DNA of 64,000 nt from Alphaproteobacteria bacterium (GTDB lineage: Bacteria > Pseudomonadota > Alphaproteobacteria > Micropepsales > Micropepsaceae), in contig JANYAR010000175.1 of assembly GCA_025361185.1 (NCBI GenBank), positions 30,502 through 94,501 on the forward strand, written 5' to 3'. Positions 29,028-38,270 of the stretch are shown here, one piece after another; the stretch's first letter is position 1, and each line of letters opens with the position of its first letter. A program made the translations under genes and the position numbers. The notes under the pieces are model-generated. The model searched no databases and was not told the origin of the DNA. It saw only the letters and a program-made list of their open reading frames with translations.

Positions 29028-30791
29028 ATGGGAATCGCCATGAAATTCGCAGCCGTCCTGTGCCTCGCCCTGCTGGCCGTCCCGGCCCAGGCCGCCCCCC
29101 CGCACAACATCATCATCTTCGTGGCCGACGGACTGCGCTATGGCAGCGTCACGCCAGACAACATGCCCAATATGTTCAAGCTAAAAGCTGCGGGCGTGGA
29201 TTTCACCAACAGCCATTCGCTGTTTCCCACCATCACCACCGTCAATGCCAGCGCCATCGCCACCGGCCATTACATCGGCGACACCGGCGATTTCGGAAAT
29301 ACGCTTTATGCCGGCACACCCATGCTCAGCGGCCATGGCAGCCCCATCGCGGAGATGGAAAACAATACTGTGCTGGCGGAGATGAACCAGAAGTTCGGCG
29401 GCAACTATCTGAACGAGGAAACGCTGATGGCGCGCGCCCGCGCGCAAGGCTTCTCCACCGCGGTGATCGGCAAACTGGGGCCCACCCGCATTCAGGACTC
29501 CACCGCCGCTCCTGACGGCAGCGAGACCCTGATCCTGGATGACAATACCGGCCATGAGGGCGGTCTGGCTTTGCCCCAATGGTTCAGCGGCGAGATGAAG
29601 CAGTCCTTCCTCGCACCCGAAGCGCCGAAAAACACCGTGCCCAACATCGAGCAGGAAGTCTGGTTGATGAAGGCCGCGACGCGGATCGTGCTGCCGCATT
29701 TCAAGGAAAGCGGCAAACCGTTTGCCCTGTTGTTCTGGTCGCGCGATCCGGACTTCAGCCAGCACAACACCAAGGACAGCCTGGGCGAAACCCAGCCCGG
29801 CATCAACGGGCCTTCCGGCAAAGCCGGCACCCGCGATGCCGACACGACATTGGGCGAATTGCTGGCGGCGTTGAAAGAGCAGGGTCTGGACAAGACCACC
29901 GACGTCTTCGTCACCGCCGATCATGGCTTTCTCACCGTCAGCCATACCAGCGCCACCAGCCCATCGGCGAAATTCGGCGATGCGCCCGATCTTGGCAACG
30001 GCTTTCTTGCCATCGATCTGGCCAGTGCGCTCAGGCTGCGGCTGTTCAATCCGGCGCGCAATTTCGCCGGCGTGGATTACAGCAGCGGCGCCAAGCTGGC
30101 CGGCGGCACGGGCCTGCTGGGTAATCCGGCCAACCCCGACGTGGTGGTGACGGCCAATGGCGGCGCCGACCTGATCTATCTGCCCAAAGCCAATGCCAAG
30201 GATCTGGCCGGCGACATTGTCAGCTTCCTGACTGCTCAAGATTATGTCAGCGGCCTGTTCGTGAATGACGCGCTGGGCAAATTTCCCGGCGCCCTGCCGA
30301 TGAGCGCGGTGAACCTGATCGGCAGCGCCAGGACGCCCGCGCCCTCGATCTATGTCAGCTTCCGTTCCTTTTCCGGGGACTGCCAGAACAAGCTTCAGTG
30401 CGCCGTGGGCATTCACGATTCCGTCCAGGCCATCGGCCAGGGCAGTCATGGTTCTCTGTCCCGGCCCGCGACCCGCAATTTCATGGCCGCCATCGGACCG
30501 GACTTCAAAACGGGCTATGCCGACCCTGCCCCGGTTTCAAACGCCGATATCGCCCCCACCCTGGCGGCCATTGCCGGCATCGCCCTGCCCGCCAAGGGCA
30601 AGCTCAAGGGCCGAGTGATTGGCGAGGCCCTGCTGGGCGGGCATGAGACAAAATCGTCGCGGCGAAGCATTCAGTCCGAGCCGGCCCAGAACGGTGTCCG
30701 CACCATCCTGAATTTCCAGCAGGTGGGCGAAACCCGCTATTTCGATGCGGCGGGCTTTGCCGGCAAGACGGTGGGATTGAGCCCACCCTGA
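29028..30791 (+). CDS. Exported alkaline-phosphatase-superfamily protein
   Basis: 587 residues from ATG 29028, which has GGAG seven bases upstream; the track start at 28953 is upstream of this. A Sec signal (FAAVLCLALLAVPAQAA) leads to the superfamily core: metal-site Asp in IIIFVADGLRYG, nucleophile Thr within SLFPTITTVNASAIATGHY, and later TADHGFLTVSH with further metal ligands. It resembles nucleotide pyrophosphatase/phosphodiesterases. Substrate unknown. It stands alone, divergent from aspS. Confidence 0.83.
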   Translation: MGIAMKFAAVLCLALLAVPAQAAPPHNIIIFVADGLRYGSVTPDNMPNMFKLKAAGVDFTNSHSLFPTITTVNASAIATGHYIGDTGDFGNTLYAGTPMLSGHGSPIAEMENNTVLAEMNQKFGGNYLNEETLMARARAQGFSTAVIGKLGPTRIQDSTAAPDGSETLILDDNTGHEGGLALPQWFSGEMKQSFLAPEAPKNTVPNIEQEVWLMKAATRIVLPHFKESGKPFALLFWSRDPDFSQHNTKDSLGETQPGINGPSGKAGTRDADTTLGELLAALKEQGLDKTTDVFVTADHGFLTVSHTSATSPSAKFGDAPDLGNGFLAIDLASALRLRLFNPARNFAGVDYSSGAKLAGGTGLLGNPANPDVVVTANGGADLIYLPKANAKDLAGDIVSFLTAQDYVSGLFVNDALGKFPGALPMSAVNLIGSARTPAPSIYVSFRSFSGDCQNKLQCAVGIHDSVQAIGQGSHGSLSRPATRNFMAAIGPDFKTGYADPAPVSNADIAPTLAAIAGIALPAKGKLKGRVIGEALLGGHETKSSRRSIQSEPAQNGVRTILNFQQVGETRYFDAAGFAGKTVGLSPP

Positions 30792-30839
30792 ACAGCACAA
30801 AAGCGACCCAACGCGCCCGAATCCGGCTATCACCGTCCC

Positions 30840-32003
30840 ATGCGAATCGTTGAAACCACGGACGAACTCAGGGCCTTTGTCGCCGAGCTGGTCCACGCTC
30901 CCTATCTGGCGCTGGATACCGAATTCCTGCGCGACCAGACCTATTATCCCAAGCTTTGCCTGATCCAGGTCGCGGCGCCCGGGATTGAAGCGATCGTCGA
31001 TCCGCTCGCCCCCGGCATGGACCTGGCGCCTTTTTACGACCTGATCCGCCGCCCCAATATCGTCAAAGTTCTGCATGCGTCGCGGCAGGACATAGAAATC
31101 TTCTATCTGCAGGGCGGCGTGCTGCCCGCGCCGCTGTTCGACACCCAGATCGCGGCGATGGTGTGCGGCTTTGGCGATGCGGCGTCCTACGAAACCCTGG
31201 CGCGCAAGATCGCCCATGTCGAAATCGACAAATCGGCGCGCTTCACCGACTGGAGCCACCGCCCCCTCAGCAAACGCCAACTGGAATACGCCCTGGCCGA
31301 TGTCACCCATCTGTGCGTCATCTATGAATGGATGAAGGCGCGGCTGGACAAGACCGGTCGGCTGTCCTGGGTTGCGGAAGAAGTGGCGGCGCTGCAGGAC
31401 CCCGGCCTGTACCAGTTGGAACCGGAGCAGGCCTGGAAGCGGCTCAAGCCGCGCACCACCAACAAGCGTTTTCTGGCGGTGCTGGCCTCCCTGGCGGCAT
31501 GGCGGGAGCGCGAGGCCCAGGCGCGCGACATTCCGCGCGGCCGGGTGCTCAAGGACGAGGCGCTGAGCGAGATCGCCGCCCATCCGCCTGAGACGCCCGA
31601 AGCGCTGGAGCGTATCCGCGCGGTGCCCAAGGGCTTTGCCAATTCCAAACTCGGCAAGGGACTGCTCGAGGCCATCGCTGTGGGCCTCACCGCCGAGCCG
31701 CCATTGGAGGCGCTGACCGAAAACAAGCAGCGCCGCCGGCGCGAGCCCTCGCCCGCGGCGGTCGACCTGCTCAAGACCCTGCTTCGGCTGCGGGCCGAAG
31801 CCGCCGACGTCGCCCCGCGCCTGATCGCCAATGCCGAGGATATTGAACGGCTGGCCGCGCAGGAGGATGATGGCGTGGCCGCCCTTTGCGGATGGCGCCA
31901 TGAGGTATTCGGCAAGGACGCCATCGCACTTCGCAACGGCAATCTGGCTATCGCCCTGGAAAAAGGCGAGGCTGTGATCGTGGAACTAGAAGGTGAGGAG
32001 TGA
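30840..32003 (+). CDS. rnd: Ribonuclease D
   Basis: 387-residue 3'-5' exoribonuclease for tRNA maturation. The DEDD catalytic residues are visible in LALDTEFLRDQTYYPK, VLHASRQDIEIF and YALADVTHL. The C-terminal HRDC-type helical region follows (LKDEALSEIAAHPPETPEALERI). No operon partner is obvious; a short repeat separates it from the next gene. Confidence 0.93.
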   Translation: MRIVETTDELRAFVAELVHAPYLALDTEFLRDQTYYPKLCLIQVAAPGIEAIVDPLAPGMDLAPFYDLIRRPNIVKVLHASRQDIEIFYLQGGVLPAPLFDTQIAAMVCGFGDAASYETLARKIAHVEIDKSARFTDWSHRPLSKRQLEYALADVTHLCVIYEWMKARLDKTGRLSWVAEEVAALQDPGLYQLEPEQAWKRLKPRTTNKRFLAVLASLAAWREREAQARDIPRGRVLKDEALSEIAAHPPETPEALERIRAVPKGFANSKLGKGLLEAIAVGLTAEPPLEALTENKQRRRREPSPAAVDLLKTLLRLRAEAADVAPRLIANAEDIERLAAQEDDGVAALCGWRHEVFGKDAIALRNGNLAIALEKGEAVIVELEGEE

Positions 32004-32009
32004 TTTGCC

Positions 32010-32036
32010 GAGCGCCCGAAGCGTAAGCGAAGGGCC
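32010..32036. repeat. Short dispersed GC-rich repeat, copy 1
   Basis: GAGCGCCCGAAGCGTAAGCG followed by AAGGGCC. A near-identical reverse-strand copy is at the right edge of the window (63973-64000). It sits between rnd and the SRPBCC-like gene. Confidence 0.55.
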
Positions 32037-32092
32037 GAGTGACAAATGCCGCGAACGAGCGGCCAGGGAAAAATTCAAAGGGAGATAAAACA

Positions 32093-32596
32093 ATGAAAGC
32101 CTTACTGATCGCCACCGCGCTGGTGGGTTTTGCCGCGGCCGCCCAGGCGCAAACCCCGCAACCCGCGGACTGGACCATCCTCAACTTTACTGCCGACACC
32201 AACAAGCCGGCTGACGTCACCTGGGACCGCATCGGCGGCCATGACTGGTGCGGCATCGCCAGGTTTTTGGATCTTAAGAGCTGCACCATCATGTCAGGCA
32301 AGGGCGAGCTGGGCTCGCTGCGTCTCGTCGAAGTCGGCCCCAACAAGATCGTGGAGATCGCTGTGTCGCGCACGCCGCTCTCCTACACCTATGCCCAGCC
32401 TTTCACGCCGATCTTCTATCATGGCACCATGTCGGTCGAGCCGGTGGACGCCACCCACTCCAAGATCGTCTATACCCTGATGTGGAACCAGACCGCGGTG
32501 GGCGATGCGGCGGCACAAAAGGCGGCGCATGATTCCCGCCAGACGCGTTTCCAGGCGGCCGTGGACAAGATGCAGGCAGCGGCGAACGCAAAATAG
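32093..32596 (+). CDS. Exported SRPBCC-like protein
   Basis: 167 residues from ATG 32093 (GGAG with AT-rich spacing upstream). A Sec signal (LLIATALVGFAAAAQAQ) is followed by a START/polyketide-cyclase-like beta-sheet domain, with VTWDRIGGHDWCGIARF at its start and HGTMSVEPVDATHSKIVYTLMWN. Such folds bind hydrophobic ligands; the ligand is unknown. The following small secreted protein starts nine bases later, so the two likely form a pair. Confidence 0.7.
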   Translation: MKALLIATALVGFAAAAQAQTPQPADWTILNFTADTNKPADVTWDRIGGHDWCGIARFLDLKSCTIMSGKGELGSLRLVEVGPNKIVEIAVSRTPLSYTYAQPFTPIFYHGTMSVEPVDATHSKIVYTLMWNQTAVGDAAAQKAAHDSRQTRFQAAVDKMQAAANAK

Positions 32597-32604
32597 GGGC
32601 ATTC

Positions 32605-32943
32605 ATGCGCGTCCATACATCCATGGTCCTTGCCGGAATAGTCCTGCTTTCACCTGCCGCCTGGGCCAGGCAGCCTTCGGGGGACGGCGATCCGACCGAA
32701 ACCTCCTGCATGCGGGGTGAGGATGTCACCGGTTCGAAGCTCGGCACGCCGATGATCTGCAAGACCAACGCCGAATGGGCGCAGCTGAAAAAGGACGGCT
32801 TGGTTCTCAATCCCGATGGCAGTCTTTTCGTTCCGGACAATGATCCGCGCAAGGTTGCCGCGCATGGCTGCACGATGGGCAGCGGCGGCCTCAGCAACGC
32901 CGGCAATATGGGCATAACGAGCCACGGCTACGACTGTCACTAA
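32605..32943 (+). CDS. Small secreted hypothetical protein
   Basis: 112 residues with a Sec signal (MVLAGIVLLSPAAWAR). The mature part has four cysteines: SCMRGEDVTGSKLGTPMIC, a segment recurring in small alphaproteobacterial secreted proteins, and HGCTMGSGG with a terminal YDCH. Two disulfides are plausible. It follows the SRPBCC-like gene closely. Function unknown. Confidence 0.65.
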   Translation: MRVHTSMVLAGIVLLSPAAWARQPSGDGDPTETSCMRGEDVTGSKLGTPMICKTNAEWAQLKKDGLVLNPDGSLFVPDNDPRKVAAHGCTMGSGGLSNAGNMGITSHGYDCH

Positions 32944-32966
32944 GCTGGCGGTGAGTTCCTCCATTG

Positions 32967-33045
32967 TCATGGCCCGCGAGTTCGTAGCGACAGCGTACGA
33001 ACGGGCCACCCAGGTGCCGCACGCACCACGTCCGAAACGCAGGAA
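32967..33045. repeat. Left half of a split inverted repeat
   Basis: GTCATGGCCCGCGAGTTCGT is followed by ACGAACGGGCCACCCAGG. The complementary half lies at 33425-33463, on the far side of a small gene. Contiguous elements of this kind usually read through as one palindrome, so this copy appears interrupted. Confidence 0.55.
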
Positions 33046-33099
33046 CCGGGTTTCGATGAAGCCGAGAACTGGGCTAGCCTGTCCTGGCTTGGGGGGCTA

Positions 33100-33384
33100 A
33101 TGCCGAGCCTGAAATCTCTGCTGATAGCATCGAGCGTGACGGCGGTGATTGGGTTCGCCGCGTCCATTATCTCATGGCAACGAGACGACCTGCTTCCGAT
33201 GGGGGCGACGCTGGTTCTTATCGCGCCTCTATGCTTCGTGATCTGTTTGGTGATCGCTGTATTTGGGCTCAGAGCTTATGGGCGGAGAGGCCTGTGGCTG
33301 CTGCTGCCAATTCTCCCAGCGGGATGGCTGACATTGTTGACTCTGACGGCCATTACCCTTTGCGTTTTCAGATTATGCGACTAG
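33100..33384 (+). CDS. Small three-span membrane protein
   Basis: 94 residues, mostly hydrophobic, with about three membrane segments: LLIASSVTAVIGFAASIIS, LVLIAPLCFVICLVIAVFGL and LWLLLPILPAGWLTLLTLTAI. GGGGGG lies just before ATG. No family is recognised. Its base composition is lower in GC than its neighbours, and it sits between the two halves of an inverted repeat, which suggests late arrival. Confidence 0.55.
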   Translation: MPSLKSLLIASSVTAVIGFAASIISWQRDDLLPMGATLVLIAPLCFVICLVIAVFGLRAYGRRGLWLLLPILPAGWLTLLTLTAITLCVFRLCD

Positions 33385-33424
33385 GTGTGCTTGCTGCATA
33401 ACGGAACTCTTTTCCACTTTGCAG

Positions 33425-33463
33425 CCCAGCCCAACTGGGTGGCCCGCAGTCGCGGGCCATGAC
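33425..33463. repeat. Right half of a split inverted repeat
   Basis: CCCAACTGGGTGGCCCGCAG followed by TCGCGGGCCATGAC is the reverse complement counterpart of the left half (GTCATGGCCCGC and GGGCCACCCAGG) at 32967. Confidence 0.55.
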
Positions 33464-33475
33464 ACTGAGGGATGG

Positions 33476-34180
33476 CTAGGCCTCGTCGAGATTTACGCTG
33501 CCCGTCGCCATGTCTTCCGGCTCCTCGCCCGTATACGGGTCCTCGTCGGGGCCCAGCTCGTCGGACGGGTTGGGCACATCGAAGCCGGACGGCGGAATGG
33601 CTTCCAGGAAGCCGGCCGCCTTGAGCTCATCCAGGCCCGGCAGATGCACCACGCTTTCCAGCCCGAACTGGACCAGGAAGCCTTCGGTGGTGCCGTAGGT
33701 GACCGGACGGCCCGGGGTGCGCTTGCGGCCACGGATCTTGATCCAGCCGATTTCCATCAGGATATCGATAGTGCCCTTGGACATGGCGACGCCGCGAATG
33801 TCCTCGATCTCGGCCCGGGTCACGGGCTGGTGATAGGCGATGATGGCCAGGGTCTCGATCGCCGCCTTGGACAGGCGCTTCTGCTCCGGCTGTTCCTTGC
33901 GCAACAGAAAGGCCAGATCGCTGGCGGTGCGGAACTGATATTTTCCCGCGACACAGCAAAGGGTTACGCCGCGATTTTGATAAATTCCCTGAAGTTCCGC
34001 CAAGAGGCCGGGCACATCCGCACCTTCGGGCAAGGATGTTGACAGGGCTTTCTGGTCCAGCGGTTCGGAGGCCGCGAACAGGAGCGCTTCGACCATCCTC
34101 AGATGCTCGGGGTTGGCTTGCGGGCTTTCGGCATCCATCTGGGTTTCTATCGTCTCGATCATCTTGGCTACGCTGCTCAT
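33476..34180 (-). CDS. scpB: Segregation and condensation protein B
   Basis: 234-residue winged-helix kite subunit that dimerises and joins ScpA to SMC. Typical segments are VEALLFAASEPLDQKAL, IETLAIIAYHQPVTRAEIEDIRG and RKRTPGRPVTYGTTEGFL. An acidic tail follows. It begins one base after the scpA stop. No tat genes follow, unlike in many relatives. Confidence 0.94.
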   Translation of the reverse strand: MSSVAKMIETIETQMDAESPQANPEHLRMVEALLFAASEPLDQKALSTSLPEGADVPGLLAELQGIYQNRGVTLCCVAGKYQFRTASDLAFLLRKEQPEQKRLSKAAIETLAIIAYHQPVTRAEIEDIRGVAMSKGTIDILMEIGWIKIRGRKRTPGRPVTYGTTEGFLVQFGLESVVHLPGLDELKAAGFLEAIPPSGFDVPNPSDELGPDEDPYTGEEPEDMATGSVNLDEA

Positions 34181-34181
34181 G

Positions 34182-35000
34182 TCATGCTCCCTGCACGGGT
34201 GCCTCGAAGGGCCGCTCCCGGTCCCTCACAAATATTTCGGCAAAAGGCGCCAACTGCTGGATCTCCATCTTGCCGTCGCGCGCCAGCTCCAGGCAGGCGA
34301 GCAAGGTGGACGCCATCGCCGAGCGGCGCCTGGCGCCTCCCGACCACTCGAAGGGCAGCAGGCGCGCCAGCGCGCTCCAGTCGGAAATCTTGCCCAGCAT
34401 CCGTTCCAGCCGCTCGCGCGCCTCCTCGATCGGCAACACCGGCGCGATCTGCGGCCGATAGGCCTTGCCGCCCAGCTTGCGCACCCGGTCGGTCGCATAG
34501 GCCGTCAGCAGATCGTACATCGTGTCTTTGTAGGTCCGCAGCTTGATCACATTGACGGCTTCCGGATCGCCGCGGCCAAACACATCGCGGCCGAGCCGCT
34601 CGCGCCCCATCAGCCTGGTGGAGGCCGCGCGCATGGCGTCCAGACGCTGCAGCCGCCAGCGCAGGCGAGTGGCCATCTCGTCGGCGGTGGGTTCGCCGTC
34701 CGGGCCCTTTTCCTGCGGCAGGATCAGGCGGGATTTCAGATAGGCCAGCCAGGCCGCCATCACCAGATAATCGGCGGCCAGTTCCAGGTTCAGCTTCTTG
34801 GCGGTCTCGACGAATTCCAGATATTGCTGAGCCAGCTTGAGGATCGATATCTTGGCGATATCGACCTTCTGATTGCGCGCCAACGTCAGCAGCAGGTCAA
34901 GCGGGCCTTCAAAACCGTCCACCTGAACCATCAGCGCCTCGTCGTCCGCGAAGATGGCGTTCGATTCGAATTCGTCGAAATCTTCGGCCTGATCGGTCAT
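34182..35000 (-). CDS. scpA: Segregation and condensation protein A
   Basis: 272-residue kleisin bridging the SMC heads. The family N-terminus VDGFEGPLDLLLTLARNQKVDI and YLVMAAWLAYLKSRLILP are clear. Its start overlaps the nagZ stop by four bases (ATGA), and scpB follows after one base, so nagZ, scpA and scpB are translationally coupled. Confidence 0.95.
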   Translation of the reverse strand: MTDQAEDFDEFESNAIFADDEALMVQVDGFEGPLDLLLTLARNQKVDIAKISILKLAQQYLEFVETAKKLNLELAADYLVMAAWLAYLKSRLILPQEKGPDGEPTADEMATRLRWRLQRLDAMRAASTRLMGRERLGRDVFGRGDPEAVNVIKLRTYKDTMYDLLTAYATDRVRKLGGKAYRPQIAPVLPIEEARERLERMLGKISDWSALARLLPFEWSGGARRRSAMASTLLACLELARDGKMEIQQLAPFAEIFVRDRERPFEAPVQGA

Positions 35001-36019
35001 GCGGACATCCCGGTAGAAGAGGCGCCCAGCAGCGCGGCCAGACGCGCCTCGGCAGCGGCCGGATCGAATCGCCCGGGAGCCGTCAGATGCGCCAACGCCT
35101 GCTTGCTGCGCCGTAACGCCTGTCCGTCCAGTTCCTTCACTTCCGATGCCACTTCGCGCATTTCGTCCATATCACCATTGCAGTGAAGCACCAGGTCGCA
35201 CCCCGCGAACTGTGCCGCCCTGGCACGCACAGAAAGGGGCCCATCCAGCGCCTTCATGGAAAGGTCGTCCGACATCAACAGCCCATCAAATCCTATCTCA
35301 CCGCGTATCACATCCCGAATGACTTTGGGGCTGGTGGTCGCAGGACGTTGTGGATCAATCGACTCATAGACGACGTGCGCCGTCATGGCGATCGGACATT
35401 GGTCAAGGCTGCGGAAGGTGACAAAATCGCTGGCCGAGAGCTCTTCGGCGCTGGCCGACACGCGCGGCAGCGCCAAATGGCTGTCCGCCCCTGCCCGGCC
35501 ATGGCCGGGAATATGCTTCATCACCGGCAGCACGCCCCCGTCCATCAGCCCTTCAATCTGGGCCTTGCCCAACGCGATGATGGTGGCGGGATCGGTGGCG
35601 AAGGCCCGGTCGCCGATAATGTCGTGGGCGCCGGGTACCGGCACGTCCAGCACGGGCAGACAATCGACATTGATACCCAGGCTGGTCAGGTCATGGGCAA
35701 TCAGCCGGGCATTGAGATAAGTGGCTTCGCGGGCCGCATCCGGATTTTGCCCATGCAGAAGGCCAAAGCGGGCGGCGGGCGGGCGCTGGCGCCAGTGGGG
35801 CGGCTTCAGCCGCGCCACGCGCCCACCCTCCTGATCGATCAGGATCGGGGCATCGGCCACGATTTCCCGCAATTGTTCAACCAGTCCTTTGACTTGCACC
35901 GAGTCGTTGATGTTTCGCGCGAACAGGATGAAGCCCCAGGGCTGGGTCTGGCGGAAGAAATCACGCTCCAGCGCCGACAGCTCCGTGCCGGCACATCCAT
36001 AAATTGCGCGGCTGCGCAT
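34997..36019 (-). CDS. nagZ: Beta-N-acetylhexosaminidase NagZ
   Basis: GH3 enzyme of peptidoglycan recycling, removing GlcNAc from anhydro-muropeptides. The KHIPGHGRAGADSHLALP motif carries the catalytic His on its mobile loop, and LLMSDDLSMKAL the nucleophile Asp. There is no signal peptide, as expected for a cytoplasmic enzyme. 340 residues. It lies three bases after the SPOR protein gene. It links to the lytic transglycosylase and carboxypeptidase elsewhere in the window. Confidence 0.95.
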   Translation of the reverse strand: MRSRAIYGCAGTELSALERDFFRQTQPWGFILFARNINDSVQVKGLVEQLREIVADAPILIDQEGGRVARLKPPHWRQRPPAARFGLLHGQNPDAAREATYLNARLIAHDLTSLGINVDCLPVLDVPVPGAHDIIGDRAFATDPATIIALGKAQIEGLMDGGVLPVMKHIPGHGRAGADSHLALPRVSASAEELSASDFVTFRSLDQCPIAMTAHVVYESIDPQRPATTSPKVIRDVIRGEIGFDGLLMSDDLSMKALDGPLSVRARAAQFAGCDLVLHCNGDMDEMREVASEVKELDGQALRRSKQALAHLTAPGRFDPAAAEARLAALLGASSTGMSA

Positions 36020-36022
36020 CGG

Positions 36023-36979
36023 CTACCTACCCGGGATACACGCACCGCCGTCGGCCTTGAGACGGTCGCACAGAGCGGTGGCCACTTCCCGGTCCGAAAA
36101 GCCGGCGACCCGCAGCCGGTACCAGGTACCCTTTTCGCCCAGATCGGCCTGCTGAACATTGTCGGAATAGCCCGTCAGCAGGGCGGCGTGCTTGGCCTTG
36201 TAGGTTTTCCAGGCGGCTTCGGCATCGGCCTGGGACTTGTAGGCGCCGATCTGAAGCACAAAGCCCCCCGCGGCTGCGGGACTTGGAGCAGCGGGCGCGG
36301 ACGCCACCAAAGGACGGGGCGCTCCGGTGGCAGGCCCCGGCGCCGCAGTGCTGACCGCCGGCTTCATGGCCGGTGGCGGCGTGCTCGGAGCCGGTTTGGC
36401 CGGTGCAGGCCCCGAATTGGCCTGCTGGATCAGCGCCGCCACGGTCTTGGGAGGCGTAACTGCTTTTGCCGGGGCGGCAACGGCAGCCTTGGCTTGGGGC
36501 GGAGCTTGGACCTTGGGCGTGGCGGCAGCGGCTGCTGGCGGCGATGCCTGAACAGGCGCCGGTTTGGGTGCGGCAGGGGCCACCGCCGCGGGGGACGGCG
36601 CGTTATCGGCGCTATCGTCCGGCGGGGCGGGCTGCTCGTAAATCTTGAAGCCTTGATAGGGCACGGTATTGCCGCCGCCGTCCTGTGGCGCGACCCGCTC
36701 CGGCCCGTTTGCCGCGGCCAGAACCGGTGTCTCGCCCCGGCCGCGCGCCACGCCCTGGGTATAGGCCAGCCACACCACACCGGCGAACATGGCCAGTACC
36801 AACAGCGCCAGCACGATCAAAAGCGGCAGGCGCGAGCCTTCAATATCGTCTTCTTCCTCGGAGCCGTCGAACACCCGCACCTCTTCGCTGGGCTCATAAA
36901 CGCCGCGATCGAAATTGGCCAAAGTCGTGGTTCCCGAATCTACCGGCGGGATACTAGCACCCGCAGGGCCTCGAATCAC
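36023..36979 (-). CDS. SPOR-domain membrane protein
   Basis: Single-span protein: an acidic cytoplasmic N-terminus, one membrane helix (LPLLIVLALLVLAMFAGVVWLAY, residues about 50-72), a long Pro/Ala-rich linker, and a C-terminal SPOR domain (FVLQIGAYKSQADAEAAW) that binds denuded septal glycan. The GTG at 36979 has no clear ribosome site. TTG at 36922 (MANFDRGVYEP) fits the family N-terminus better and has GGGA upstream, so the first 19 residues are doubtful. argS, usual between dgt and this gene, is missing. Confidence 0.88.
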   Translation of the reverse strand: MIRGPAGASIPPVDSGTTTLANFDRGVYEPSEEVRVFDGSEEEDDIEGSRLPLLIVLALLVLAMFAGVVWLAYTQGVARGRGETPVLAAANGPERVAPQDGGGNTVPYQGFKIYEQPAPPDDSADNAPSPAAVAPAAPKPAPVQASPPAAAAATPKVQAPPQAKAAVAAPAKAVTPPKTVAALIQQANSGPAPAKPAPSTPPPAMKPAVSTAAPGPATGAPRPLVASAPAAPSPAAAGGFVLQIGAYKSQADAEAAWKTYKAKHAALLTGYSDNVQQADLGEKGTWYRLRVAGFSDREVATALCDRLKADGGACIPGR

Positions 36980-36985
36980 ACCGAA

Positions 36986-38215
36986 CTAGAGCTGGATTTC
37001 CGTCGAAAATACCCGCGCATATTCGGCCAGGGCATAACGGTCGGTCATGCCGGCGATATAGTCCCGCGCCACCGTGCCGGGAACGGCCTGGCGCGCGGCA
37101 TCGGCCCAGTCCGGCGGCAGCAGCCCCGGATCGGCGACAAAGGCCTGATAGAGACCGCTCACCACTTCCTTGGCGCGCGACATGGACGCGGTGACCCGGG
37201 GATGGCGGTACATGTTTTCCATCTGAAATTGCTTCAGGGCTTTCAGGCGCGCAAACAGCGCCGGCGAAAAGCAGGCCGTCGCCCCGCCCGCACCGCGAAG
37301 CGCGGCGGCGGTCGCAAATTGTCCCGCGGCGAGATTGGCCTGGGTCTGGCCCAGCACATCCTCCATCAGCTCACTCATCAGGGTACGGATCAACTCGCCG
37401 ATAAAGCGCGACAGTTCCAGATCGCCATGGCGCTCCAGCACGCCTTTGACATGGTCGCCAGCCAGGGGCGCATAGGTGAGATCCTGGACGGTGAAGATGC
37501 CCGCGCGCAGTCCGTCGTCGATGTCGTGGCTGACATAGGCGATGTCGTCGGCAAGGGCGGCGAGCTGGGCTTCCAATCCCGGCCATGTTGAAAGTTCCAG
37601 CGGCCAGCGTTTGTCGAAGCTGGCGATGGGGCCGGGCTGGTTGTCGGTTAGTGGCCCATTGTGTTTGACGAGCCCTTCCAGTGTTTCCCAGGTGAGATTG
37701 ATGCCGTCGAAATCGGCATAACGATGCTCCAGCTTGGTCACCAGCCTGAGCGCATGGGCATTGTGATCGAAGCCGCCAATATCCCTGGTCACCGCATCCA
37801 GCGCTTCCTCGCCGGCATGACCGAAAGGCGTGTGGCCCAGATCATGCGCCAGCGCCACCGTCTCGGCCAAATCCTCGTCGGCGCGGAGCGTCCGCGCCAG
37901 GCTGCGCGCCAGTTGCGCCACTTCCAGCGAATGGGTGAGGCGGGTGCGGTAATAGTCGCCCTCATGCTGCACAAAAACCTGCGTCTTGTGCTTGAGGCGG
38001 CGGAAGGCGCTGGAATGGATGATGCGGTCGCGGTCGCGCGAATAACAGGAGCGCGTGGCGCTTTCCTGTTCCCTGTAGAAGCGTCCCCGGCTGGTCGCGG
38101 GGCTTGCCGCATAGGGGGCATGCGCCCCGGGCGGGCTGACCGCGGGGCCCAGCAGGCGCCCAGCCGGACGATCATGGCCCGGACTATCGGGAGCTGGGGT
38201 GTTGGTTTCAGCCAT
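36986..38215 (-). CDS. dgt: dNTP triphosphohydrolase (dGTPase-like)
   Basis: 409-residue HD-domain enzyme hydrolysing dNTPs to nucleoside and triphosphate. The HD metal motif is AHDLGHTPFGHAGEEALD, preceded by FRRLKHKTQVFVQHEGDYYRTRLTHSLEVAQLAR. ATG 38215 is chosen because the track start at 38281 lies inside divergent erpA. It is divergent from erpA with a 55-base shared promoter region, a common alphaproteobacterial pairing. Confidence 0.93.
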   Translation of the reverse strand: MAETNTPAPDSPGHDRPAGRLLGPAVSPPGAHAPYAASPATSRGRFYREQESATRSCYSRDRDRIIHSSAFRRLKHKTQVFVQHEGDYYRTRLTHSLEVAQLARSLARTLRADEDLAETVALAHDLGHTPFGHAGEEALDAVTRDIGGFDHNAHALRLVTKLEHRYADFDGINLTWETLEGLVKHNGPLTDNQPGPIASFDKRWPLELSTWPGLEAQLAALADDIAYVSHDIDDGLRAGIFTVQDLTYAPLAGDHVKGVLERHGDLELSRFIGELIRTLMSELMEDVLGQTQANLAAGQFATAAALRGAGGATACFSPALFARLKALKQFQMENMYRHPRVTASMSRAKEVVSGLYQAFVADPGLLPPDWADAARQAVPGTVARDYIAGMTDRYALAEYARVFSTEIQL

Positions 38216-38270
38216 AGCGGGGACTACATAGAGGGTGCGTCCCAGACTGCAAGAGTACCCAGGAATCCCC

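Noticed and set aside
30537-31901. 454-residue ORF antisense to rnd
   Set aside because: Frame shadow; rnd carries all catalytic motifs.
35183-37591. 802-residue plus-strand ORF
   Set aside because: It crosses three well-supported minus-strand genes (nagZ, SPOR protein, dgt) and has no domain.
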